Assembly (NCBI GenBank): GCA_965200465.1
Contig: OZ241358.1
Span: forward strand, 3,224,001-3,288,000
Source: Azophilus sp965200465
Lineage (GTDB): Bacteria; Pseudomonadota; Gammaproteobacteria; Pseudomonadales; Azotimanducaceae
Direction of reading: 5' to 3'
Length of the DNA: 64,000 nucleotides
Shown: piece by piece, positions 53,781 through 62,982 of the stretch
How positions within the stretch are numbered: position 1 is the stretch's first letter
Layout of the letters: each line of letters starts with the position of its first letter
Notes under the pieces: model-generated
Told to the model about the DNA's origin: nothing
Databases searched by the model: none
Seen by the model: the letters and a program-made list of their open reading frames with translations, nothing else
Program-made: the position numbers and the translations under genes

Positions 53781-54716
53781 TCAGCCGGCCTCCGCAGCGA
53801 CGATGCCGACTAGCTGGGCGAAGCAGACGTCAATGATGGTGCGGATGAAACCGAGCATGAAGGGCGCATCCTTTTGGTCCTCGCGCACCGCCGCGTAGAG
53901 CGTTGACCAGACGCCCTCCTCGCTTAGGGAAACCGCCGCCACGGCGCCCTTCGCCAAGTATTCATGCAGGGCCCAGTTGGGCAGACAAACCACCCCCCGA
54001 TGGCTGGCGGCCAACTGCACCATCATGGCGGTCAACTCCACATGGCGCACGGAGGCGGGGGCTACTCCGGCCGGGTCCAAAAAGCCGGTGAACACCACAA
54101 GGCGGTTGCGGTCCACCGGGTAGGCGATGAGGGTTTCGGCGGCCAAGTCCTCCGGCGCCACCCAGTTGCGGCCGGCCAAACGGTGGTCCTTGGCCACGGC
54201 CAGTTGCGATTCGTAGCTGAACAGCGGCAGGTAGCTTAGGCCAATGCCTGCTATCGGGTCGGCGGTGATCACCAGGTCCAGATCCCCTCGGCACAGCGCC
54301 GGCAGCGGCTCAAAGTGGAACCCGGAGGAGACGTCCATCTCCACCTGCGGCCAAGCCTCCCGGTAGGCGGCTATGGCCGGCAGCAGCCACTCCAGGCAGC
54401 TGTGGCATTCGATGGCGATGAGAATGCGCCCAGCCTGCCCGCCGGCCAGCTTCTCCACGTCCGCCTCGGCGCGGCGCACCAAGGGCAGCACCTCGTCGGC
54501 CAGCTGCAGCAGGCGCACTCCGGCGGTGGTGAAGCGCAGCGGCCGGGTCTTGCGCACGAACACCGGGCAGCCGATGGCGGTTTCGATAACCCGCAACTGA
54601 TGGGAGAGCGCCGATTGGGTGAGGAACACCCGCTCCGCCGCCTCCACCAGGCTGCCGGCGTCCCGCATCGCCCTCAGGGTGCGCAAGTGGCGCAGTTCAA
54701 GGCGCGACCTGGACAC
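53781..54716 (-). CDS. metR: LysR-family regulator MetR
   Basis: Homocysteine-responsive activator of methionine genes in characterised relatives. It has 311 residues. The winged helix is LELRHLRTLRAMRDAGSLVE, AAERVFLTQSALSHQLRVIE. The effector domain has the MetR-typical ILIAIECHSCLEWLLPAI, SSGFHFEPLPALCRGDLDLV and VCLPNWALHEYLAKGAVAAV. GTG 54716 is the start; the frame stays open far upstream but without LysR similarity. No met gene is adjacent, so the target is elsewhere or is the convergent MFS gene. Confidence 0.85.
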   Translation of the reverse strand: MSRSRLELRHLRTLRAMRDAGSLVEAAERVFLTQSALSHQLRVIETAIGCPVFVRKTRPLRFTTAGVRLLQLADEVLPLVRRAEADVEKLAGGQAGRILIAIECHSCLEWLLPAIAAYREAWPQVEMDVSSGFHFEPLPALCRGDLDLVITADPIAGIGLSYLPLFSYESQLAVAKDHRLAGRNWVAPEDLAAETLIAYPVDRNRLVVFTGFLDPAGVAPASVRHVELTAMMVQLAASHRGVVCLPNWALHEYLAKGAVAAVSLSEEGVWSTLYAAVREDQKDAPFMLGFIRTIIDVCFAQLVGIVAAEAG

Positions 54717-54774
54717 TTGCCACAGCCCCCAATTGCTCTTTTCGCCCCACTCCCAAAATAGCGCCAACAGGCCC

Positions 54775-56115
54775 CTAGGGTTTCTCCAGCAACTGAAGCT
54801 CAACGGCCCAAGCACGGAAAGCCGGGCTGACGCCGTCAAGGGCTTCGAGTTCCTGCGCCAAGTGAAACTGGCCTGCATTGCTGGCTGCCCCCGCCGCCAT
54901 CGCACTTGCGCCTGATGCGGGGAATTGCCGCCGCACCGCCGCCAGCAGCTTCGTTCCCCAGGATTCATGGAGCCGCATGGCCAGCCCCAGGAACATCCCT
55001 TGGTACCAAGCGTAGTCGTAGGCGTCCATGCGCTCGTACTCGGCTTCAAAACGGGCCAAGGTCCTGGTCTCCGGCCCTGGCGCATCCCGGTTCAGGTGGT
55101 AGGCGTAAAGTTCAAAGAGGTCCGCCAAGTCCGGATGCCCATCCCGCAGAAAGCCGTAGGCGAAGTAGCTGGCGAGGAACTCGGCGAACCACTTGCTCGC
55201 AGGTTGGATGCCGTAGGCGTTCGCTTGAACATGGCCAAGTTCGTGCAGGACGATGGCGTCAACGAAAGCCATCGCTCCCTCGGCAAAGCTTAAGCCGGTT
55301 TTGGCGATGCGCTCCAAGGTGGCTGCGGACGCTTGCCGACGCAGGTCGCCCGCGCCCTTGGCGAGGACGCCGTCGCCAGTGGCGGGGATGAAAGCCACCG
55401 GCGTGTCGGCGCCGGCGACGAAGGGCAGGCCGTACGGAATGCCTTGGGCGAACCGCAGCCAGTCGTTTTCGGCTAAAACGGCGATGGCCATGCGACTTTC
55501 GATGCCGAGCGCCGCTTGGTAGAAGCCCATCGCCTCCTCCACCAAGGACCTTGCGCCTAAGGCTCGACCTTTGTGTCCCTCGCTGAAGTAGGCCCGGGTC
55601 CGGCCGTTGGCGTAGGGCAGCCCGGCTGCCTCCAGCAACAGCGATTTGTCGTCCGCGGGAATTTGCGTGAACAGCTTGCTGACGATCCGCCAGCCGTCGC
55701 CGTCGTCGAGCAAGTGAAAGTAGTTGGTGAAGCCGCTGCCGTCCGGGAAGCCGGATTCCTTGAGCGTTGCGCTGGCCACCTGGCCGGTCACCTGCACATC
55801 CGTGACTTCCCAGCGGTAGGGCGCCCCGGCGTCCTGCAGAGGCGCCTTGCGCATTTCCTCAATGAAGGGCTCCGGCGTCGCCAGCAGCAGTTGGCCGTTC
55901 AAGTAGCCGTTCATCACCGCCTTGGGGTGAAAGCACTGGTTGAGTTTTGCGGCGTCTCCCTCGTAGGTGCCTTGGGCGTAAAGTTCGACCACTTTGCGCA
56001 CCGCCGCCTCCGCGGTTTGCCCATCCTCCTCGGCGGCGACCGCCGCCGAGAGGCCGCCGGCAAGGCAGCAGCCGATCAGCAGCGAGTGGATCCTGCTTTG
56101 GCGCCTTCGCTCCAT
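54775..56115 (-). CDS. Exported fusion: NTF2-like (lumazine-binding type) domain plus zinc metallopeptidase
   Basis: A 446-residue protein with signal peptide (SLLIGCCLAGGLSAAVAAE). Residues ~35-155 form an NTF2-like domain of the type seen in 'putative lumazine-binding' proteins (VVELYAQGTYEGDAAKLNQC, FHPKAVMNGYLNGQLLLATP). Residues ~175-446 are a zincin-like domain with HELGH at 291-295 and AEFLASYFAYGFLRDGHPDL downstream. The combination is uncommon. It follows the TonB-dependent receptor by 18 bp and is probably co-transcribed with it, suggesting processing or binding of the imported compound. Confidence 0.7.
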   Translation of the reverse strand: MERRRQSRIHSLLIGCCLAGGLSAAVAAEEDGQTAEAAVRKVVELYAQGTYEGDAAKLNQCFHPKAVMNGYLNGQLLLATPEPFIEEMRKAPLQDAGAPYRWEVTDVQVTGQVASATLKESGFPDGSGFTNYFHLLDDGDGWRIVSKLFTQIPADDKSLLLEAAGLPYANGRTRAYFSEGHKGRALGARSLVEEAMGFYQAALGIESRMAIAVLAENDWLRFAQGIPYGLPFVAGADTPVAFIPATGDGVLAKGAGDLRRQASAATLERIAKTGLSFAEGAMAFVDAIVLHELGHVQANAYGIQPASKWFAEFLASYFAYGFLRDGHPDLADLFELYAYHLNRDAPGPETRTLARFEAEYERMDAYDYAWYQGMFLGLAMRLHESWGTKLLAAVRRQFPASGASAMAAGAASNAGQFHLAQELEALDGVSPAFRAWAVELQLLEKP

Positions 56116-56133
56116 CTTGCGCGGTCAAAGCTG

Positions 56134-58530
56134 TCAGAAGCTGTAACTGAAGGCCACCGAAACCTCCCGAGGCCGGACGAAGGTGGCCGTGGAAACGGCC
56201 CAGGCGTTGAACTCGGAGGTGTCGGTGATGCCGTCCGCACCCGCCACCCGGTAGTCGGCGTTGGACAGATTGCGCACGAACAAGACGAGGTCCCAGTCCC
56301 CGTCATTGGGTTGGTAGCGGACCGACAGGTTGCCGGAGTTGTAAGCCGGTTCGAAGTCCCCCGGTGCGTCGATGACCGTGCCGTCCGGCAGGAAGCGCTG
56401 GCTTTGGTTGGTCAGGGCGTGGTCATCAACGAAGTTCCAGTCAAGCACCGTGTCCACCGTGCCGTTGCCGATGGCGAAGGAGTATTCGACGCCCAACGAA
56501 ATGCTGTAGTCGGGCGTGTTGTAGAGCGCCGTTCTTTCCAACAGACCGCTTTGCGACTCGGGTGGGGGCACCTTGGTGTACTTGGCGTCCAGCAGGCCAA
56601 GATTGGCCCGCAGCAGCAGGTTCTCGTTGGCCAGATAGGTGAACTCCGCCTCCAGGCCCTTGAACTCCGCGTCGCCGCCGTTGACGATGATGGCGTTAAT
56701 GCCGTCCGCGCCGACGACGCTGATCTGAATGTCCGTGTAATCGCTCTTGAACGCCGCGATGTTTGCCCGCATCCGGCCTTCGAACAGCTCCGTCTTCAGG
56801 CCCACCTCATAGGCGTCAACCTCCTCCCGGCCGGCGGTGGGCAGGACGCCGGCGGTGCCGTCCTCGTTGAGCAACACTTCCGGCACAGGGGTTCGCGGCG
56901 AAAAGGTGCCGGTCTTGAAGCCCTGCGAATAGCTGGCATAGACCATGCCGGAATCGCCGTAGTCGTAGCTTATCGAGACATGGGGGGTGAACTTGTTCTC
57001 TTTCAAGGGTTCAGCGTTGAAGGTCAGGCGCTCTTGGATAGGTGAGCCGTGGAACACGAAAGCGTCGGTGCCGCCGGTTTTGTCCTCCTTGGTGTATCTG
57101 GCGCCCAAGGTCAGGAACAGGCGGTCGGTGATGTCGTAGGTGCTCTGCCCGAAGAAGGCGATGGTTGCATTCTCGACGAAGAAATCGTCCATCGGGCGGG
57201 CTTGAATTCTAGGGCCTAGGAAAGGCGGCACGGACAGGGCGATGGCCACCGTGTCGCTTTCAAACCCTTCCTCAGTGAAGTAGTAGAAGCCGCCGACCCA
57301 GTTCAGGCGGCTGTCGAAGGCCGCACCGGTCAATTGCAGTTCTTGGGACCATTGCTCGGAAGTGTAGGCATCCGTCGTGTTCTGGAAGGTGATGAGGGGC
57401 ACATGGCCAGTGGCGCGAATGGAGGCCGCCTCCAGCTTTCGGTAGGCGCTGATGGACTTGAAGTCCAAATTGTCGGTGACGCCCCAACGGAGCGTCAGGT
57501 TGAAGCCGTAGTTCTTCAAGTCGCTGTAGGGCTCCACCCGATTGCCGTCAAGGTCGAACCAAGCGTTGTTGGTGGCCAAGCGCTTGTCCGGCAGTTGCAC
57601 GGGACCGGCGCAGTTCGGGTTGGTGGTGCGACCCTCGGCCGTTGTGCAGTTGCCGCCGGCGAGAATGTTGGCGATTTCGGGAAAGGAGTCCAGCGGCGGC
57701 GGCTCCAGGAATGCGGTGGGCACTGAGGCGCCGCCGTTGGTGTTGTCCTCAACATAGTCGGCGATGAAGTCCAGCTCCAGGAAGTCGTTGACCTCCCAAA
57801 GCAGGCGGCCGCGCAGGGCGATAGCGTCTTCGTCGCCGAGTTCCAGGCCATCGTACTGCAGGGCCTCCACATAGCCGTCGCGCTTGCGCCGCAGCATGGA
57901 CAAGCGGGCCGCAAGCCCGTCCGCTAGGGGCAGGTTCAGGCGGCCGTTGACAGCGAGGTAGCCTGCTTCGCCAACCGCCAAGGAAACCTTGCCGGACAGT
58001 TCGTCGTCGCTGGGGCGGCGGGAGGTCAGGCTGACCGCACCGCCGATGGTGTTGCGGCCGAACAGGGTGCCTTGCGGGCCGCGCAGAATCTCCACCTGCT
58101 GCAAGTCCACCAAGTCCAGGGCGGCGCCCATCATCCGAGCGTAGTAAACGCCATCGACGTAGATGCCGACGCCGGGGTCGCCGCTGACCACGAAGTCGTT
58201 TTGGCCGATGCCGCGGATGTAGATCTGCGCCTCCGAGGAACTGCCGGAAATGCCGGGCTCCGTCATGATCCGCACGTTGGGAGCGGCTTCGCCGACATTC
58301 ACCAAGTCGAGCATGCCGCGCTCCTCCAAGGAGTCTCCAGTGAAGGCGGTGACCGCCAAGGGGGCGTCCTGCATGCTCTCCGGGCGCTTGCGAGCCGTTA
58401 CCACCACCTCCTCCAGCACCCCAATCTGCGCATAGGCGCTTGGCGTTAGGGCGCAAGGGGGAAGCAGAGCGGCAAAACTCAATGACCACGCCGCAAAGGA
58501 CGCACCAACCAATCTCGAGTCTTGATTCAT
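56134..58530 (-). CDS. TonB-dependent receptor
   Basis: Outer-membrane 22-strand gated channel. It has 798 residues. The signal peptide ends near TPSAYA, the TonB box-like segment is EEVVVTARKRPESMQDAPLA, and the plug domain includes RGPQGTLFGRNTIGGAVSLT. The barrel carries the FGQSTYDITDRLFLTLGARY type of strands and ends in the aromatic VAFSYSF. It is of the CirA/IroN-like family with PESMQDAPLAV, frequent in marine and xenobiotic-using bacteria. The ligand is unknown. The IS30 element begins only 72 bp upstream of its start and may have altered its promoter. Confidence 0.9.
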   Translation of the reverse strand: MNQDSRLVGASFAAWSLSFAALLPPCALTPSAYAQIGVLEEVVVTARKRPESMQDAPLAVTAFTGDSLEERGMLDLVNVGEAAPNVRIMTEPGISGSSSEAQIYIRGIGQNDFVVSGDPGVGIYVDGVYYARMMGAALDLVDLQQVEILRGPQGTLFGRNTIGGAVSLTSRRPSDDELSGKVSLAVGEAGYLAVNGRLNLPLADGLAARLSMLRRKRDGYVEALQYDGLELGDEDAIALRGRLLWEVNDFLELDFIADYVEDNTNGGASVPTAFLEPPPLDSFPEIANILAGGNCTTAEGRTTNPNCAGPVQLPDKRLATNNAWFDLDGNRVEPYSDLKNYGFNLTLRWGVTDNLDFKSISAYRKLEAASIRATGHVPLITFQNTTDAYTSEQWSQELQLTGAAFDSRLNWVGGFYYFTEEGFESDTVAIALSVPPFLGPRIQARPMDDFFVENATIAFFGQSTYDITDRLFLTLGARYTKEDKTGGTDAFVFHGSPIQERLTFNAEPLKENKFTPHVSISYDYGDSGMVYASYSQGFKTGTFSPRTPVPEVLLNEDGTAGVLPTAGREEVDAYEVGLKTELFEGRMRANIAAFKSDYTDIQISVVGADGINAIIVNGGDAEFKGLEAEFTYLANENLLLRANLGLLDAKYTKVPPPESQSGLLERTALYNTPDYSISLGVEYSFAIGNGTVDTVLDWNFVDDHALTNQSQRFLPDGTVIDAPGDFEPAYNSGNLSVRYQPNDGDWDLVLFVRNLSNADYRVAGADGITDTSEFNAWAVSTATFVRPREVSVAFSYSF

Positions 58531-58601
58531 GTCTCGCTGGCTCGCTCTTCCACTAAAACCAAATTGACTGACCGCACCAAAGCGGACCCCAACAACCTAG
58601 A

Positions 58602-59639
58602 TTCAAGTCACAGGTGCATATTCTCCCCGTGAAGGGTGAGTGGGCTGGCATAATGCAAGTCTTGTCCCTCAGCCCTTCACAGCAAAAGGAGAATGGCCAT
58701 GCCATACAGCCAGCTCACCCGCGGGCAAAGATGCCACGTCGAGGCCCTCAAGGCAAGCGGATTCACGCAGGCGCGGATCGCCGATCGCGTGGGCGTCCGC
58801 CAGTCCACCATCAGCAGGGAGCTGGGCCGAAACGGGCCGGAGTCCCGTTTCTGCGGCCACCGCGCCGATCTTGCGGCGGTGAAGGCGCTGCTGCGCCATC
58901 GCCGGCCTCCGCCGCGCATCAAGGAGTCCGCATGGGCGGAGGTGGAGCGCCTGCTCATTGATAGGGACTGGTCGCCGCAGCAGATCAGCCGCCGCCTGCT
59001 GGCCGAGCAGGGCGTTCGGGTCAGCCATGAGTCGATTTGCGGACTCCCGCTCCAAGACAAGCGCAACGGCGGCGGGCTTTTCAGGCATCCGCCCTGCGCA
59101 GGGAGGCGCCGCAAACGCATGGGAGCGGCGCGGGCGGATTCCCAACCGCCAGCCAATCCAGGTGCGCCCGAAGGCGGCTGACGATCGCTCGCGTGAGGGA
59201 GATTGGGAGTGCGACACGGTGGTCGGCGCGAAGCGCAAGGGCATGCTCGCCACGGCCGCCGAGCGCCGCTCGCGCTTCTTCGCGGCCGCTTATGCGGGGC
59301 GCAGGACCAAGGACGCGGTGAGAGGCGCGTTGCGGCGCTGCCTTGCGCCGCACAAGTCGCGCTGCCGGAACATCACCTTCGACAACGGGCTGGAGTTCGC
59401 CGGCCACCCGGAGGTGGGTTCGGCGCTGGGCGCGGAGACGTTCCTCGCGGACCCCCACTCGTCTTGGCGGCGCGGCACGAACGAGCGGCTGAACGGTCGG
59501 CTCCGGCGGCACTTCCCGAAGGGGACGGCGCTGACCGGCGTGACGGACGGGGAGATTCAGTCCGCCTTGGACAAGATCAACTCCAAGCCGATGAAGGTGC
59601 TTGGCTGGCGGACGCCTCATTATGCACTTGAGACTTGAA
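58602..59639 (+). mobile_element. IS30-family insertion sequence (1,038 bp)
   Basis: The ends are TTCAAGTCACAGGTGCATA (58602-58620) and, inverted at 59621-59639, TTCAAGTCTCAAGTGCATA: 17 of 19 positions match. Between them is a single transposase gene in two frames. The element separates the TonB receptor from a lipoprotein-gene remnant. A target duplication is not clear (AGA left, AGT right). Confidence 0.85.
58699..59638 (+). pseudogene. IS30-family transposase, frameshifted
   Basis: The first frame (58699 to 59181) has the helix-turn-helix LTRGQRCHVEALKASGFTQA and QSTISRELGRNG and the IS30 middle region (WSPQQISRRLLAEQGVRVSH). The catalytic part is in the next frame (to 59638): GRIPNRQPIQVRPKA, GDWECDTVVGAKRKG (first Asp), ITFDNGLEFAGH (second Asp) and NERLNGRLRRHFPKG (Glu). 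The switch is near 59115-59130. Together the parts would give about 313 residues, a normal size. It is either inactivated by an indel or a sequencing error. Confidence 0.85.
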
Positions 59640-59642
59640 AGT

Positions 59643-59663
59643 AGGATCTTCGACCGCGCCTGA
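59643..59663 (+). pseudogene. 3'-end remnant of a lipoprotein paralogue cut by the IS
   Basis: Directly right of the IS the sequence reads R-I-F-D-R-A-stop in the + direction, and the following bases GCCGCTTGGCGCCCAA match those after the stop of the lipoprotein gene at 23904 (minus strand) with a single difference. About 40 bp are shared. The rest of the gene is missing, as expected for IS insertion with an adjacent deletion. Confidence 0.6.
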
Positions 59664-59695
59664 GCCGCTTGGCGCCCAATGGCGAGTTCAACCCG

Positions 59696-60592
59696 CTACA
59701 ACCGAATGCCTTGCCTTGTCAAGGCCCGCCTCAAATCCTCAATCCGATTTTCACCGAAAGGAATCCCGTTAGACCCGGATCGTTCTGGACATTTTGGGTC
59801 TGGGCATCTTTGGTTCTTCAGCGGTTTCTCATCGGCAATTGATGTTTCGGTAACAATCCAAAAGCCCATTGGCTTTAGTTTCTTGTCTAAGTAAAGGATG
59901 TGGAGCTCATCCCAACCCGGGTGAATTGGGGACATGCCTCTTGCTTTAGAAAACTGCGAGACCGTCTTCACCTGCACCTTGAGAGAGTGCATAGAGACTT
60001 CTATGTCCCATCCTTTTTGGCTGGTGTTGCCGTAGCAGAGGTCGGACGCTGGATGCTTGTCCCGTAAAAAAAGATATACATAAAACTCGCCCACAACGCC
60101 TGTTTTCTGATCTCCTTTTTGAAAAAAGGGAAGATTTAGTTGCATGCATTCAAGTTGAGAATAGGCTTTGGCGTACTTCTGTATGCATGCAAAAGCTTTG
60201 GTAACTGACTGCATCGGCGTTGGTGAAGTGTCTTCTAATGACGGCGCATCACTTAAATCATCCAAAAAGAATCCTTCGTCCGGCAGCAGCCCGCTTTTCT
60301 CCAATGGGGTGCGTTGGCGTTCAATCCACATGGGGTCCCTAGTGCCGGTCGTAGTTGTTGCAATAAACCAAGCGTTCTTCCCAGCCTTCAACAGCAGAGA
60401 TCTCATATCAATTCTACCGGTTGAAAGTTGGCCTAGCTGTTTGGAAGAGGCGGCCACTATTAGGTAGCGAGCCTCGTCTTCAAGAGATTCAACGGCCATA
60501 GCCAGATAACGCTGGCCTTCTCCATCGCGGGCTTCAAACACTATTGGCTCATCGTAGTAGATGAGTGTGTTGGTATGTTGAATTGCCGTCAT
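59696..60592 (-). CDS. DUF6575-like N-terminus with PD-(D/E)XK nuclease-like C-terminal domain
   Basis: A 298-residue protein. Residues 1-80 (NTLIYYDEPIVFEARDGEGQ, RYLAMAVESLEDEARYLIVA) resemble the small DUF6575-type domain. Residues ~160-255 look like a PD-(D/E)XK fold: Glu169 (GVVGEFYVYLFLRDKHP), Asp196 (SQKGWDIEVSMHSLKVQVKT) and the Q207-V-K209 motif in the correct spacing. The start overlaps the stop of the upstream gene (ATGA). Base composition is more AT-rich than the core genes. The role is unknown; a defence or toxin-antitoxin function is my inference. Confidence 0.6.
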   Translation of the reverse strand: MTAIQHTNTLIYYDEPIVFEARDGEGQRYLAMAVESLEDEARYLIVAASSKQLGQLSTGRIDMRSLLLKAGKNAWFIATTTTGTRDPMWIERQRTPLEKSGLLPDEGFFLDDLSDAPSLEDTSPTPMQSVTKAFACIQKYAKAYSQLECMQLNLPFFQKGDQKTGVVGEFYVYLFLRDKHPASDLCYGNTSQKGWDIEVSMHSLKVQVKTVSQFSKARGMSPIHPGWDELHILYLDKKLKPMGFWIVTETSIADEKPLKNQRCPDPKCPERSGSNGIPFGENRIEDLRRALTRQGIRL

Positions 60593-60969
60593 GCTGCTTC
60601 GACCTCGCACTGTGACAATATGTCATAATCCGCAAAGGGCCACCAAGTGTGGTGGGAACCAGGTCCTGTTTGAAGAATATAGCCCGCCCCGGCCCCCAGT
60701 CGGATCCGGCAAATCAAGCGGCCCTTTAGTTTGCCCCCGACCTGCAATATCCTCTCGGAATCAAGACGGTCCGCATGAATCGATATTCCACGGGCTTGGC
60801 ATTCAGTGACGCCGGAGAAATGACGTTCCGGCCTCAGTTCTCGCTGCGAGGCAAAGTCTCCGTTTGAGGGCGGGTCTTCGCGCACCAACCGAAATACCTC
60901 CCGCGGCGCAAGTATCTCTGCCGCACCTGCCGGGGGGCAGTCTTGGGGCAGAGGCTCACGAAATCTCAT
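60589..60969 (-). CDS. Unknown protein coupled to the nuclease-like gene
   Basis: A 126-residue protein I do not recognise. A proline-rich head is followed by VFRLVREDPPSNGDFASQRE, TECQARGISIHADRLDSERI, RLICRIRLGAGAGYILQTGP and the striking GSHHTWWPFADYDILSQC. The R...S...HH spacing is faintly like ADP-ribosyltransferase folds, but I would not claim it. It is first of two genes, overlapping the second by 4 bp, so a stoichiometric partnership is likely. Confidence 0.6.
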   Translation of the reverse strand: MRFREPLPQDCPPAGAAEILAPREVFRLVREDPPSNGDFASQRELRPERHFSGVTECQARGISIHADRLDSERILQVGGKLKGRLICRIRLGAGAGYILQTGPGSHHTWWPFADYDILSQCEVEAA

Positions 60970-61039
60970 TGCAGCTCTCCCTTTTTTGCTACGCTAGCAC
61001 AACCAACCAACCGGAGCAAACACAAAGCTCGAAGTGCTG

Positions 61040-62818
61040 TTAACTGGCGCTTTGCAGCTGGTCCGCTAGCGCCTCATCCGCGCCGCGGCCGGCCGCTGAC
61101 TTGGTGACCAAATAGTCCTCCATCACCAAGTATTGGAGTCCGGAGCCGAGAAGCATGTCCAAGGCGTCCTTTGGCGAACAGACCATGGGTTCGCCCCGGC
61201 GGTTCAGCGAAGTGTTCAGCACCACGGCGTTGCCGGTGAGCCTCTCCAAGGCTTCCAGCAGGGCGTAGCAGCGCGGGTTGGCCTGTCGCTCGACGACCTG
61301 CACCCGGGCCGTGCCGTCCTTGTGGACCACCTCCGGGATGCGCGTTCTCCAGCGGGGCGCCACGTCGAAGGCGATGGTCATGAAGGGCGCCGGGTGTTGG
61401 CTGCCGATGATCCCGCCGGCCACTCGGTCCAAAAGGCTTGGGCAAAAGGGGCGCCAGCGCTCGCGGAGCTTGATTTGCCCGTTGATGCGGTCGGCCATGC
61501 CCGGCGCGCTTGGGCAGCCGAGAATGCTGCGGGCGCCCAGGGCGCGGGGGCCGAACTCCATGCGGCCCTGAAACCAAGCCAAGGGGTGCCCGGCGGCGAT
61601 GATCTCGGCGGCCTCCCCAGGAGGATTGTCAAGAAGGCGGTGGGCGACTCGGCCGGCCTCGGCGTCCAACGCGGCCAGGCGGTCCCGGTTGCCGTAGCCC
61701 GGCCCAAGGAACGCATGGGTCGTTTTGCCGAGGCGCTCGCCCCGCGCCGCGGCAACCCAGGCGGCGGCGCCCAAGGAGGCGCCGGAGTCCCCGGCGGCCG
61801 GCGGCACGAAGAGTTCGTCAACGGCGTCGAGGGCCAAAATGCGTTGGTTGAGCCGGACGTTGAGTGCGCCGCCGCCGGCGAAGGCCGGCTTGCCGGTTTC
61901 CCCAAGAACCCTCCCCAGATGGGCTTCAAGCAGTTGCGGGCACCAATCCTCGAACAGCCGCTGCATGGCGGCGGCGTAGTGAACATAGGGTTCATCGGCG
62001 TCCTCGCGCCGGCGCCTCGGCCCCAGCCAGTCGATCAACTTGGGGCTGAAGTGGCGGCCCAGGCCGTCCTCCTTGTGGCGGCGCAGCCCGACGGTGCTCA
62101 CGTAGCGGGTGTTGACCCGGAAGCCGCTTCCGCAAGGCTTGATCAGGCGGGAGAAGTCATGGCGCTTCGGGTCGCCGTGGGCGGCCATGCCCATGACCTT
62201 GCACTCCCCGTCCAGCATCTCAAACCCCAGATGCTCCGTCATGGCGCCGTAAACGCCGCTCAGGCTGTCCGGGTCATGGAATTGCCCAAGGCTGTGGATG
62301 CGGCCGTGCTCGCCGTAGCCGAAGAAGGTGGTGGCGTACTCGCCCTTGCCGTCCACTCCCAGAATGGCGGTTTTCTCCGCAAATCCGCTGCAATGGTAGG
62401 CGCTGGCGGCGTGGGCCAGGCGGTGCTCCACGGGCGCGAACTCGGTCTTGGCCCAGTCGACGCCCAGTTGCCGCCCCGCCTCCAGCACCCGCCGGCGATT
62501 GCGCCGAAACCGCCTGTTGCCGTTGAACAGGGCGTCCAACGCCCGCTCCGGCGCGCACCAGTGCCGCTGCGCACAGCGCCGTCTGTCCGGGCGCCCCAGG
62601 CCGATGGGCGCATAGGGGAAAGCAACGAGGTCAACGTCCGCGGGCGCAACGCCGGCGGCCTCCAGGCAATGCCGAGCCGCCTCCAGCGGCATCCTCCCCT
62701 TGGCGTGCTTGTCCCGAACGAACCGCTCCTCCTCGGCCGCCGCCGCCGCCTCTCCATCCACCAGCAGCGCCGCCGAGGGGTCATGCCCCAAGGCGCCGGA
62801 AAGACCGAGGACGATCAT
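61040..62818 (-). CDS. Carbamoyltransferase (NodU/CmcH/TobZ family), copy 2
   Basis: A 592-residue near-twin of the protein at 20284. Differences seen: Arg to Gln in EAGRQLGVDW, and AVLEVDGKGEHA becoming AILGVDGKGEYA. The C-terminus reads EALADQLQSAS instead of EALSASR, because homology ends one codon after EA. All family motifs (EERFVRDKH, HRLAHAASAYH, ECKVMGMAAHG, EFGPRALGARS, NTSLNRRGE) are intact. Start ATG 62818 (62824 possible). It is near no polysaccharide gene, unlike copy 1. Confidence 0.9.
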   Translation of the reverse strand: MIVLGLSGALGHDPSAALLVDGEAAAAAEEERFVRDKHAKGRMPLEAARHCLEAAGVAPADVDLVAFPYAPIGLGRPDRRRCAQRHWCAPERALDALFNGNRRFRRNRRRVLEAGRQLGVDWAKTEFAPVEHRLAHAASAYHCSGFAEKTAILGVDGKGEYATTFFGYGEHGRIHSLGQFHDPDSLSGVYGAMTEHLGFEMLDGECKVMGMAAHGDPKRHDFSRLIKPCGSGFRVNTRYVSTVGLRRHKEDGLGRHFSPKLIDWLGPRRRREDADEPYVHYAAAMQRLFEDWCPQLLEAHLGRVLGETGKPAFAGGGALNVRLNQRILALDAVDELFVPPAAGDSGASLGAAAWVAAARGERLGKTTHAFLGPGYGNRDRLAALDAEAGRVAHRLLDNPPGEAAEIIAAGHPLAWFQGRMEFGPRALGARSILGCPSAPGMADRINGQIKLRERWRPFCPSLLDRVAGGIIGSQHPAPFMTIAFDVAPRWRTRIPEVVHKDGTARVQVVERQANPRCYALLEALERLTGNAVVLNTSLNRRGEPMVCSPKDALDMLLGSGLQYLVMEDYLVTKSAAGRGADEALADQLQSAS

Positions 62819-62982
62819 GCGCATCCCCCCGCAAAAGCGGCCATGCTAGCCGCTTGGGAACAGGCGGCCCAACGGGTGCGCCGCCAAGCCGCCGGCGCAA
62901 TTCCACTGACCCCGGCCGCAACCACTTTGTCGAGCCGAGCTGCGCAAGGGCCTTTCCCGCCGATGCAAGTCTTGGCAGCCTC
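61068..62982 (-). repeat. 1,915-bp duplicated segment, copy 2 (inverted relative to 20120-22034)
   Basis: Exact counterpart of copy 1 in reverse orientation: it begins AGCGCCTCATCCGC (61068) and ends CTTGGCAGCCTC (62982). No broken gene can be seen on either flank, so this may be the older site. The flanks share no sequence with those of copy 1. Confidence 0.92.
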
